DNA of 8,109 nucleotides from an uncultured Clostridia bacterium. Its GTDB lineage: Bacteria; Bacillota; Clostridia; Peptostreptococcales; Anaerovoracaceae. Below the pieces are notes generated by a model, which worked only from the letters and a program-made list of their open reading frames with translations, did no database searches and was not told the DNA's origin. The translations under genes and the position numbers were made by a program. This document shows positions 1 to 6,447 of the stretch, in pieces. The first letter of the stretch is position 1. Each line of letters opens with the position of its first letter. Where the stretch lies: positions 1-8,109 of the forward strand of contig CAKQIZ010000080.1 of the NCBI GenBank assembly GCA_934247125.1. The letters are read 5' to 3'.

Positions 1-1463
1 TGGGGTCGAATGTGTTCATGGGTCAGATATCCTATATCACGAAAGCGCTCAGCGCAGTGCTGCAGCTGGGAGTCACGATGGACTACTCGATATTCCTGTG
101 GCACAGCTACGAAGAACAGAGGCGCGAGCTGGGAAGAGACAAGGAAGAAGCGATGTCTCATGCGGTAGCGAACACGTTCGTTTCTATAACGGGCAGCTCG
201 CTTACTACAGTCGCAGGCTTTCTGGCACTTTGCTTCATGACTTTCACGCTTGGAAAAGACCTGGGTATCGTAATGGCAAAGGGCGTTATTTTCGGAGTGC
301 TGGGCTGTATCACGATACTGCCTTCGCTGATACTGACGTTTGAGCCGCTTATAGAGAAGACAAGGCACAAGGGTATCATCCCTAAGTTCGATAAGCTTTC
401 AGGACTGGTGACTAAGAAACCGGGGATATTCGCAGTGATATTCATCGTGCTGATGATACCGGCATATTTCGGATACACTCACACGAGCGTTTACTACAAC
501 CTCGACAAGAGCGTGCCGGATACTCTGCCTTTCCACATCGCTAACGACAAGCTCGGAGAAGAGTTTGACATGAACACGACTCATATGCTGCTTGTAGATG
601 CCGATATGGATAAGAAAGACGTCGACAGCATGATGCAGGATATCGACAAGATAGACGGCGTCAAGTACACGCTGGGACTCGAAAGTGCGGTAGGCCCTGC
701 TGTACCGGATGAGATAATACCGGGAAATCTTGAAAAAATAGTAAAGAGCGAAAACTATCAGCTGCTTATAATCAACTCGAAATACAAAGTTGCGAGCGAC
801 AAGGTAAATGATCAGATCGACAGTATAAACAAAGTTGTCAAAAAATATGATAATAATGGAATGCTCATAGGAGAGGCACCATGTACAAAAGATTTGATCA
901 GTATCACAGACAAGGACTTCAAGGTTGTGAGTGCGATCTCTATTGCGGTCATATTCATTATCATAGCTATAGTCCTGAAGTCGATATCTTTGCCGATCAT
1001 ACTGGTAGCTGTCATAGAGCTGGCTATCTTTATAAACATGGGCATTCCTTATTATACAGGGACGGAGCTGCCGTTCATCGCCTCGATATGTATCAGCACG
1101 ATACAGCTCGGCGCGACGGTGGACTACGCGATACTGATGACCACGCGGTACAAACGCGAGCGCTACGAAGGCAAGAGCAAGCATGAAGCTGTAAAGATAG
1201 CGCACTCGACATCGATGCCGTCGATAATGGTCAGCGCACTCGGATTTTTCGCAGCGACATTCGGAGTCGGAATGTATTCGGATATAGATATCATCAGTTC
1301 ACTCTGCGACCTGATGGCGCGCGGCGCGATCGTAAGCATGCTGGTGGTAATGTTCATACTGCCGTCGATGTTCATGCTGTTTGACAAGATCATATGCAAG
1401 ACCAGCAAAGGCTTTATCGCCAAAGGCGGAGCAGAGCCTGAAACGGCAGGATCAGTTGAATAA
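1..1463 (+). CDS. MMPL/RND-superfamily transporter, C-terminal part (5' truncated by window edge)
   Basis: The frame is open from base 3 to the TAA at 1461-1463, so the true start lies upstream; a GTG at 12 is internal. Numbering from that GTG, two copies of the RND/MMPL fourth-helix signature are visible: GVTMDYSIFLW (D24-Y25) and GATVDYAILMTTRY (D371-Y372). Asp-Tyr pairs at these places form the proton relay in MmpL3-like proteins. About nine hydrophobic segments are seen (near 5-30, 52-76, 86-110, 138-155, 305-323, 327-348, 353-377, 400-421, 434-457). An external hydrophilic domain of about 145 residues (158-303) separates the two halves. The visible part therefore holds the end of the first RND repeat and all of the second. 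The protein is probably a proton-driven exporter of lipid or envelope-related substrates; the cargo is unknown. It lies 14 bases upstream of the secreted heptad protein and surely shares its operon. Confidence 0.9.
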   Translation, partial: GSNVFMGQISYITKALSAVLQLGVTMDYSIFLWHSYEEQRRELGRDKEEAMSHAVANTFVSITGSSLTTVAGFLALCFMTFTLGKDLGIVMAKGVIFGVLGCITILPSLILTFEPLIEKTRHKGIIPKFDKLSGLVTKKPGIFAVIFIVLMIPAYFGYTHTSVYYNLDKSVPDTLPFHIANDKLGEEFDMNTTHMLLVDADMDKKDVDSMMQDIDKIDGVKYTLGLESAVGPAVPDEIIPGNLEKIVKSENYQLLIINSKYKVASDKVNDQIDSINKVVKKYDNNGMLIGEAPCTKDLISITDKDFKVVSAISIAVIFIIIAIVLKSISLPIILVAVIELAIFINMGIPYYTGTELPFIASICISTIQLGATVDYAILMTTRYKRERYEGKSKHEAVKIAHSTSMPSIMVSALGFFAATFGVGMYSDIDIISSLCDLMARGAIVSMLVVMFILPSMFMLFDKIICKTSKGFIAKGGAEPETAGSVE

Positions 1464-1477
1464 CAGGAGGAATCAGA

Positions 1478-3373
1478 ATGAATACCTTTATAAATAAATC
1501 AAAAAAGACTAAAATAATATCCTGCGTTGCCGCAGCTGCAGTGACATTCGTGATGACTGCAGCGCCGGTGTTCGCTGCAGAAAGCAGCGGCAGGAACGTA
1601 AAAGACGAAACAGTCTATGTAGTGACCGAGTCCAACGGAAGCACTTCGGATATCATCGTAAGCGATCATCTGAAGAACAGGGCTTCGACAGATACGATCA
1701 GCGATACGACTTCTCTTACAGATATAGAAAACACGAAGGGCAAAGAGAAGTTCACTCAGGGTGACAACGACACGATAACATGGGCTGCGAAAGGCAAAGA
1801 CATTTACTATCAGGGGAAAACGGACAAGGATGCGCCGGTCTCCATGAGTGTAAAATATTATCTCGACGACAAGGAAGTGGCAGGAAAGGATCTTGAAGGC
1901 AAAAGCGGAAAGGTCAGGGTCGTTATCAGCTACGAGAACAACACGACTGTCAATGTGAATGGCAGTGATGTAAAAGTTCCGTTCGTTGTGCTTACAGGCA
2001 TGATCATAGAAAACGACTGCTTTGAGAATATCACGGTGAGCAGCGGCAAAGTGATCGATGACGGAGAAAAGTCATTCATAGTCGGAATGGCTGCTCCGGG
2101 AGTTGCGGAAAGTCTGGGTCTTTCGGAGTCTGAGCTCGGATTCGGAAGCACAGTTGAAATCACAGGTGATGCTGAAGAATTCACTCCGGAAGATCTGATG
2201 ACTGTAGTCACTAACGATTTCTTCCAGGATATCGACACTGACAAGCTTTCCTCGATGGATCCCGACGGACAGATCGAGGAGCTGGACAGTGCGGCGAAGG
2301 AGCTTATGAGCGGTACGAACACTCTGTATGCAGGTATACACAAGCTCAGCACAAGCTCGGCAGCTCTTTCAACGGGAGTCAGCAAGCTGAACAAAGGAGC
2401 TTCCGATCTCAGTCTCAATTTTGTAGATGCACTGAGCGGCAGCCTGGGACTCGAACAGGGAACGGCAGAATTTTCGGAAGCGCTGAGCACTAATCTCGAG
2501 AAAATGAAAACCGGTGTTGCTCAGCTGTCAGTGGGAAGCGGCAAGCTGACGACAGGTGCAGCAGATCTCAAGACAGCGTTCGATACAGGAGACGGCACGG
2601 AGGAAAATCCGGGAGTGCTGGCAGTTTCCAATAGTATAAAGAATGGTGTCACGGCTCTTCAGACAGACATAGAACAGGCAAAGGGTGCGAGTCTGCAGTA
2701 TCTCAATGGTGCAAAGACTGCGCTTGAAGGACTGAAGGCAGCAGGTAAGATTACTGATGAGGAGTACACTTCTATCGTGGGTGCAATAGATAAATCGATA
2801 GAATACCAGGACATGATAGCAGTTCCTCAGACTCTCATCAAAGGCACTGCAGGCCTCGACAGCGGATTGAATGCGATATACACAGAAATAACTGTCGGTG
2901 ACGGCACGGAGGAAAATCCGGGACTCGTCAAGGGAACGGCAGCAGTCCAGGCAGGAGTTGCGGACTTACAGAAAGGTCTCGACGATGCTACGGCAGAAAC
3001 TGAATCTCTCACTTCGAATGCGAATGATATAGCAGCAGGAGCAAAGAAGCTTGCTGCAGGCCAGACTAAACTCGCAGCAGGAGCAGAGGAGCTGGCTGCA
3101 GGAATGTCGCAGCTCAGCGACAATTCAGGACTTCTGATCAGCGGCATAAATCAGCTCGATGCAGGATCGAAGACGCTCAATGAGGGAATGCAGAAGTTCT
3201 ATGAGCAGGGGATCGCGAAGATCGTAAATCTTTACAACAGCGAACTCAAGGGCACTGTAAACAGTGCGGATGCAGTGATAAAAGCAGGAAAACAGTATAA
3301 CACGTTCACTCAGGTGCCTGATGGCATGGACGGATCGGTCAAATTCATCTACAGAACAAAAGTCGCAGACTGA
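1478..3373 (+). CDS. Secreted X-X-X-Leu-X-X-Gly heptad-repeat protein, partner of the MMPL transporter
   Basis: 631 residues; ATG preceded by CAGGAGG at 1464-1470, 7 bases away. Residues 1-33 form a classical signal peptide (Lys-rich start, hydrophobic 13-30, likely cut after V-F-A33). Residues 35-240 look like a beta-rich globular region. Residues 271-311, 350-364 and 453-570 carry Leu-x-x-Gly units every seven residues. The best run is 518-570 (I518/G521, L525/G528, L532/G535, L539/G542, L553/G556, L560/G563, L567/G570), with N549 replacing Gly in one unit. Such heptads are known from YhgE/Pip-type and MMPL-associated proteins of Firmicutes and probably form a long helical rod. A GDGTEENPG loop occurs twice (371-379, 474-482). 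No C-terminal membrane anchor or sorting signal is seen, so the protein may be released or held by its partner. It likely serves as the extracytoplasmic component of the neighbouring transporter (inference). Molecular function is unknown. Confidence 0.85.
   Translation: MNTFINKSKKTKIISCVAAAAVTFVMTAAPVFAAESSGRNVKDETVYVVTESNGSTSDIIVSDHLKNRASTDTISDTTSLTDIENTKGKEKFTQGDNDTITWAAKGKDIYYQGKTDKDAPVSMSVKYYLDDKEVAGKDLEGKSGKVRVVISYENNTTVNVNGSDVKVPFVVLTGMIIENDCFENITVSSGKVIDDGEKSFIVGMAAPGVAESLGLSESELGFGSTVEITGDAEEFTPEDLMTVVTNDFFQDIDTDKLSSMDPDGQIEELDSAAKELMSGTNTLYAGIHKLSTSSAALSTGVSKLNKGASDLSLNFVDALSGSLGLEQGTAEFSEALSTNLEKMKTGVAQLSVGSGKLTTGAADLKTAFDTGDGTEENPGVLAVSNSIKNGVTALQTDIEQAKGASLQYLNGAKTALEGLKAAGKITDEEYTSIVGAIDKSIEYQDMIAVPQTLIKGTAGLDSGLNAIYTEITVGDGTEENPGLVKGTAAVQAGVADLQKGLDDATAETESLTSNANDIAAGAKKLAAGQTKLAAGAEELAAGMSQLSDNSGLLISGINQLDAGSKTLNEGMQKFYEQGIAKIVNLYNSELKGTVNSADAVIKAGKQYNTFTQVPDGMDGSVKFIYRTKVAD
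2591..2614 (+). repeat. 24-base direct repeat, copy 1 (codes DGTEENPG)
   Basis: Identical base for base to 2900-2923. The copies are 309 bases (103 codons) apart in the same frame and both encode the acidic Asp/Gly/Pro loop between helical heptad segments. Flanking sequence is similar only at the protein level, pointing to an old internal duplication with the loop conserved, or to a recent conversion of this short segment. Confidence 0.85.
2900..2923 (+). repeat. 24-base direct repeat, copy 2 (codes DGTEENPG)
   Basis: Second perfect copy of the segment at 2591-2614. Here it precedes a heptad stretch (V490/G493, L497/G500); copy 1 precedes a more degenerate stretch around residues 383-400. 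Confidence 0.85.
3029..3187 (+). repeat. Eight tandem Leu-x-x-Gly heptads (protein-level repeat)
   Basis: 21-base coding periodicity in the gene for the secreted heptad protein, residues 518-570. Leu or Ile recurs every seven residues with Gly three residues later in seven of the eight units. The DNA has diverged between units although GCAGCAGGA/GCTGCAGGA-like words recur, so it is a protein repeat rather than a simple-sequence tract. Confidence 0.8.
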
Positions 3374-3418
3374 GTGAAGTAATATACAGCAAAACAACGT
3401 TCCATTAGATATATCCGG

Positions 3419-3491
3419 AAAACAGGAGGACAGCAGGCGGCGATGTCATCAGGCAAAGATGACATCGATCCGTCGGACGCCTCCTGTTTTT
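3419..3491 (+). terminator. Long two-tier hairpin terminator after the MMPL/heptad operon
   Basis: AAAACAGGAGG (3419-3429) pairs perfectly with CCTCCTGTTTT (3480-3490), and a T run continues to 3491. Inside, GGCGG (3436-3440) pairs with CCGTC (3470-3474, one G-U), and CGATGTCATC (3441-3450) pairs perfectly with GATGACATCG (3458-3467) around the 7-base loop AGGCAAA. The A run before the left arm means the minus-strand transcript also ends in a short U run, so the site could stop transcripts from either side. Distance from the preceding stop codon is 45 bases. Confidence 0.85.
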
Positions 3492-3549
3492 CTGTTTAAC
3501 AAGCATTTTTGTTACCTGGCGGAGATGGCATGACGGAATTTTTTTAACA

Positions 3550-3579
3550 TTGAAAGGGCGCTTAATGTTATAATATAAC
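3550..3579 (+). promoter_or_regulatory. Promoter of the GPH-family transporter gene
   Basis: TATAAT at 3569-3574 is preceded by TG one base upstream (TGTTATAAT, 3566-3574), an extended -10 that does not need a good -35. TTGAAA at 3550-3555 lies 13 bases from that hexamer but 18 bases from the overlapping TATAAC (3574-3579), so either -10 register is possible. The start codon is about 35 bases downstream. The short stretch between the terminator and this promoter holds only a weak TAACAA-N6-TTGTTA palindrome (3497-3514). Confidence 0.7.
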
Positions 3580-3612
3580 AGGAATTTATTAGAAAAAGGT
3601 GATTTAAACAGT

Positions 3613-5070
3613 ATGGGGAAATTAAAATTCAAGGCAAAGGTACTTTACAGTGTTGCAGGTATAGGCGACTCGGCGCTCTATAATATCATGGGCTCGTTCG
3701 CACTGTTTTTTCTGACGACTATAGCAGGGGTGCATCCGGCAGCCGCGGGAACGATAACAGCAGTCGGATCGGTATGGAACACTCTGTGCGGCGTCGTCAA
3801 CGGGTATGTTTCGGATAACATAGAGACGAGAGCGGGAAAGCGCAAGCCGTTCCTGCTGATTGCGGCGATACCGCTGATGATGTTCACGTCGCTGTTCTTT
3901 TTAAATATAGATACAGGCGAGACTTTCAAGGTGCTTTACTATACAGTGATGATCATTTTGTTCTGGACTGCATTTTCGATGTTCTTCGTGCCGTACCTGG
4001 CATGGGGCGCTGAGCTTACAGATGATTATGACGAACGGACTGTGCTGAGAGGATATGTCTCGTTCTTTTACTGCATAGGATCGCTGATCGGACTTGTGCT
4101 GCCGAATATACTGGTTTCGTGGGTCACTGCGGCAGGATATACTGCGGCTGCGGGGTGGCAGATAACGGGAATCTTCTGCGGAGTGGTCTCCGGCGGAGCT
4201 GTGCTCGTTGCTGCGATAGGAACGAAAGACAGATACGCCCGTGGACGCGGAGCAGCCGGGGATGTGACGGATGCAGCAGACGAAAATATGCAGCCGCAGA
4301 AAAAGCGCAGGAACGCATTGAAAGAGATCGCGGAAATGTTCCGCAATTATGTGCAGCTCATGAAGATGAGGACTGTGCGGGACATCATGGGCGCAAGCGT
4401 GTTTTTCCTGATAGGATATGCGATATTCTGCTCGGACAGGATGTATTTCTTTACATATAATATGGATATGTCGGGAGTGGAGATCACTGTTATCATGATG
4501 ATATTTACATTCATAGCGGTAGCTTTTATACCCCTGATATCAGGTGTGACCAGGTGGATCGACAAGAGGACCACATATATAGCATCGATGATGATAAGTA
4601 CTGTCGGAATGGTGGCCTTCGGGTTTTTAGGTATAAGATCGTTTGCGGGCGTGGTCGTGCTTTCTCTGATATACAGCGTTGGAAACAGTGCGTACTGGCA
4701 GCTTCTGCCGGCGATGATATACGATGTGTGCGAAGCGGATGAGCTGATGAACGGGAAAGAACGGGCAGGTATGGTCATATCGCTGCAGGCTCTTGCAGAA
4801 GCTCTGTCTGAGGGAATCGGTCTGCAGCTGATGGGCATGATCCTGAGCCTGGCCGGATTCAGCGGAGCTGCCGAGATACAGACCGCGACTGCTATGCACT
4901 GGACGGGCCTGTCGCTGACGGTAATACCTGCCGTTTTCATGGCTCTGTCAGTGATATGCGTGATCAGATATCCGATAACGAAGAAAGTATACGGCGATGT
5001 GCTTGATGCGCTTGCACGGAGAAAATCAGGAGAGAAGCCTGATTTGGAGCCTTTCAGGAAGCTGAAATAG
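3613..5070 (+). CDS. GPH/MelB-type MFS transporter (cation-sugar symporter family)
   Basis: 485 residues, a normal length for the glycoside-pentoside-hexuronide family (MFS_2). ATG start with AAGGTGAT at 3596-3603, 9 bases upstream. Family marks: YSVAGIGDSALYN with D19 as in MelB; VSDNIETRAGKRKPF (66-80) in the loop between helices 2 and 3; VPYLAWGAELTDDYDERT (126-143) after helix 4. About twelve helices can be drawn, with a charged cytoplasmic loop at 205-255 between the halves. Oddities: where MelB and most relatives read W-D-x-x-x-D, this protein reads W55-N56-x-x-x-G60, so both sodium-site aspartates appear lost, and MelB D124 corresponds to F125. Substrate and coupling ion therefore cannot be inferred from the family and may not be a sugar or Na+. 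The gene has its own promoter, no partner enzyme next to it, and no clear terminator of its own. Confidence 0.85.
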   Translation: MGKLKFKAKVLYSVAGIGDSALYNIMGSFALFFLTTIAGVHPAAAGTITAVGSVWNTLCGVVNGYVSDNIETRAGKRKPFLLIAAIPLMMFTSLFFLNIDTGETFKVLYYTVMIILFWTAFSMFFVPYLAWGAELTDDYDERTVLRGYVSFFYCIGSLIGLVLPNILVSWVTAAGYTAAAGWQITGIFCGVVSGGAVLVAAIGTKDRYARGRGAAGDVTDAADENMQPQKKRRNALKEIAEMFRNYVQLMKMRTVRDIMGASVFFLIGYAIFCSDRMYFFTYNMDMSGVEITVIMMIFTFIAVAFIPLISGVTRWIDKRTTYIASMMISTVGMVAFGFLGIRSFAGVVVLSLIYSVGNSAYWQLLPAMIYDVCEADELMNGKERAGMVISLQALAEALSEGIGLQLMGMILSLAGFSGAAEIQTATAMHWTGLSLTVIPAVFMALSVICVIRYPITKKVYGDVLDALARRKSGEKPDLEPFRKLK

Positions 5071-5098
5071 GGATACCGCATTGCTGTCTGCGGCGACC

Positions 5099-5127
5099 TT
5101 GACACAGAGGGCGCAAAAGGCTATAAT
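5099..5127 (+). promoter_or_regulatory. Consensus promoter of the coaB-coaC-thrC operon
   Basis: TTGACA (5099-5104) and TATAAT (5122-5127) are both perfect, with a 17-base spacer, so this should be a strong vegetative sigma promoter. Expected transcript start is about 5133-5135, giving a leader of about 60 bases. A weak hairpin, CCGCA-N8-TGCGG (5076-5093), sits just upstream but has no U tract, so read-through from the transporter gene is possible. Confidence 0.85.
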
Positions 5128-5140
5128 TCAACCCATGAGA

Positions 5141-5156
5141 CCTGCCGGAGGGCAGG
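5141..5156 (+). other. GC-rich hairpin near the 5' end of the coaB leader
   Basis: CCTGCC (5141-5146) pairs perfectly with GGCAGG (5151-5156) around GGAG. It would fall within about ten bases of the transcript start. No U run follows, so it is not a terminator; a 5' stabilising stem or a small regulatory element is possible. No known riboswitch class is recognised in this short leader. Confidence 0.5.
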
Positions 5157-5183
5157 CGTGAAACAGCAGTTCAATATATGTTC

Positions 5184-5192
5184 AGAAGGAAG
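5184..5192 (+). promoter_or_regulatory. Ribosome binding site fixing the coaB start at 5196
   Basis: AGAAGGAAG lies 3-11 bases before the ATG at 5196. An in-frame ATG at 5178 would add six residues (MFRRKK), but this site lies inside that extension and nothing SD-like precedes 5178. The family's N-terminus also begins with MKI-type residues directly before the nucleotide-binding glycines. Confidence 0.75.
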
Positions 5193-5195
5193 AAA

Positions 5196-5894
5196 ATGAA
5201 AATAATAATCACAGCAGGCGGTACCAGTGAGCGTATAGATGACGTCAGGACTATCACTAATTCATCGACAGGAAGACTGGGATATGCCATAGGAAAAGTA
5301 TTTGCAGACATGTACGGAGACAGACTTGAGAAGATATATTATCTTCATGGTCTGCGGGCAGCGTTCGTGGAACATGAGAAAGTCGAACCTGTAGCGGTAG
5401 AAGGCGTGATGGATCTGCAGGAAAAGCTCACTCAGCTGCTTGAAAACGAGAAAATAGATGCCGTGATACATGCGATGGCAGTCAGCGATTACCTTGTCAA
5501 TGAAGTCACTACGCTTGACAGGATCAGAGGCACAGAGGATCCGTCAAACAAAGCTGATCTTTCGGGCAACAAGATCAGTTCGGATATAGACGATCTGGTC
5601 ATACACATGAAGCGATCGCCGAAGGTGATAAACATGATAAAGAAAAAAAGTCCGCAAACCGCACTGGTCGGCTTCAAACTGCTGAGCGGAGTGCCGCATG
5701 AAGAACTCATAAGAGTCGGAAAGCGCCTGATGCAGAAGAATGACTGCGACTTTGTGCTTGCGAACGATCTTCAGGAGATAGGGCCGGATTTTCACAGAGG
5801 ATATCTTATCCATAAAGACGGCACTTATGATATAATGGAGAATAATGAAGAAATCGCCCGCATGATCGCCATGCGTATAATGGAGTCGTGTTAA
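5196..5894 (+). CDS. coaB: Phosphopantothenate-cysteine ligase, stand-alone
   Basis: 232 residues. It joins L-cysteine to 4'-phosphopantothenate at the cost of a nucleotide triphosphate, the second step from pantothenate to coenzyme A, in the cytoplasm. Recognised by the Rossmann-type start MKIIITAGGTSERIDDVR, TNSSTGRLG (21-29), HAMAVSDYLV (92-101), KISSDIDDLVIHMKRSPKVI (126-145), the GFKLLSG segment (159-165) and CDFVLANDL (184-192). This matches the short streptococcal-type CoaB rather than the C-terminal half of a fused Dfp/CoaBC protein: it has no decarboxylase domain in front, and that domain is encoded by the next gene. The start at 5196 is preferred over 5178 because of the ribosome binding site. 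First gene of a three-gene operon. Confidence 0.92.
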   Translation: MKIIITAGGTSERIDDVRTITNSSTGRLGYAIGKVFADMYGDRLEKIYYLHGLRAAFVEHEKVEPVAVEGVMDLQEKLTQLLENEKIDAVIHAMAVSDYLVNEVTTLDRIRGTEDPSNKADLSGNKISSDIDDLVIHMKRSPKVINMIKKKSPQTALVGFKLLSGVPHEELIRVGKRLMQKNDCDFVLANDLQEIGPDFHRGYLIHKDGTYDIMENNEEIARMIAMRIMESC

Positions 5895-5902
5895 AAGGGA
5901 GG
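5895..5902 (+). promoter_or_regulatory. Ribosome binding site fixing the coaC start at 5911
   Basis: AAGGGAGG directly follows the coaB stop codon and ends 8 bases before the ATG at 5911. A TTG at 5908 is also in frame but would be only 5 bases away and add one residue; ATG is the better choice. Confidence 0.75.
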
Positions 5903-5910
5903 GACTTTTG

Positions 5911-6447
5911 ATGAATATAGTTCTGGGAGTGACGGGAAGCATAGCTGCGTACAAAGCGGCAGATATAACGAGTCGCTTCAAAAAACTGGGGCATAACGTA
6001 GATGTTATACTCACTGAAAGCGGCAGCAGGATAATAACTCCGATCACATTACAGACACTGAGTAAAAACAAGGTGTATATGGATATGTTCGAGGAGATCA
6101 CACCGAAGGAAGTGAAGCACATATCGCTGGCGGAAAAGGCAGATGTGCTGCTGATCGCGCCGGCTACCGCGAACATCATAGGCAAGATCGCGAACGGCAT
6201 AGCTGACGATTTTCTGTCGACAGTAGTGATGGCTGCGGCGAACCACACACCGGTATACATCGCGCCTGCGATGAACACAAACATGTATGAAAATCCAATA
6301 GTGCAGGGAAATATCGACAAGCTGAAAAAGCTGGGATATCATTTCATAGAGCCGAAGGAATCCATGCTCGCATGCGGAGTCCTCGGCAAAGGCGCGCTGG
6401 CGGATGTTGATGATATAGTAGAAACGATCGAAGGGAGCAGCAGATAG
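5911..6447 (+). CDS. coaC: Phosphopantothenoylcysteine decarboxylase, stand-alone flavoprotein
   Basis: 178 residues, the usual size of an unfused CoaC. It oxidatively decarboxylates 4'-phosphopantothenoylcysteine to 4'-phosphopantetheine with bound FMN; members of this family form trimers or larger oligomers. Visible marks: flavoprotein start GVTGSIAAYKAADI (6-19), catalytic His in KHISLAEKAD (H70), APATAN flavin loop (83-88), the PAMNTNMYENP substrate motif (119-129, N122) and the active-site cysteine flap MLACGVLGKGALAD (C155). All catalytic residues known from the E. coli CoaBC decarboxylase domain and plant HAL3 are present, so the enzyme should be active. It lies 16 bases after coaB, and its TAG directly abuts the thrC ATG, suggesting coupled translation. 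The alternative call, another HFCD flavoprotein such as UbiX or a lantibiotic decarboxylase, is ruled out by the neighbour and the PAMN motif. Confidence 0.93.
   Translation: MNIVLGVTGSIAAYKAADITSRFKKLGHNVDVILTESGSRIITPITLQTLSKNKVYMDMFEEITPKEVKHISLAEKADVLLIAPATANIIGKIANGIADDFLSTVVMAAANHTPVYIAPAMNTNMYENPIVQGNIDKLKKLGYHFIEPKESMLACGVLGKGALADVDDIVETIEGSSR

Noticed and set aside
399..1205. Long minus-strand open frame of 268 codons opposite the MMPL gene
   Set aside because: Its residues (rich in Tyr, Arg, His, Asp) have no membrane or domain pattern, and the plus-strand frame carries clear MMPL motifs; it is a shadow.
1478..1530. Possible lipoprotein signal in the heptad protein (I-I-S-C16)
   Set aside because: The cysteine follows a charged Lys-rich stretch and the hydrophobic core comes after it, the reverse of a lipobox; a normal signal peptide cut near residue 33 fits better.
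5076..5093. CCGCA-N8-TGCGG as terminator of the transporter gene
   Set aside because: Only five pairs, an eight-base loop and no T run; too weak to call as an intrinsic terminator.
4347..5105. Minus-strand open frame of 252 codons opposite the transporter gene
   Set aside because: Antisense shadow of the GPH transporter with no credible start signal or family resemblance.
5544..6320. Minus-strand open frame of 258 codons spanning coaB and coaC
   Set aside because: It crosses two well-recognised genes in antisense. The hydrophobic look arises from the complementary codons of Ala/Asp/Lys-rich sequence.
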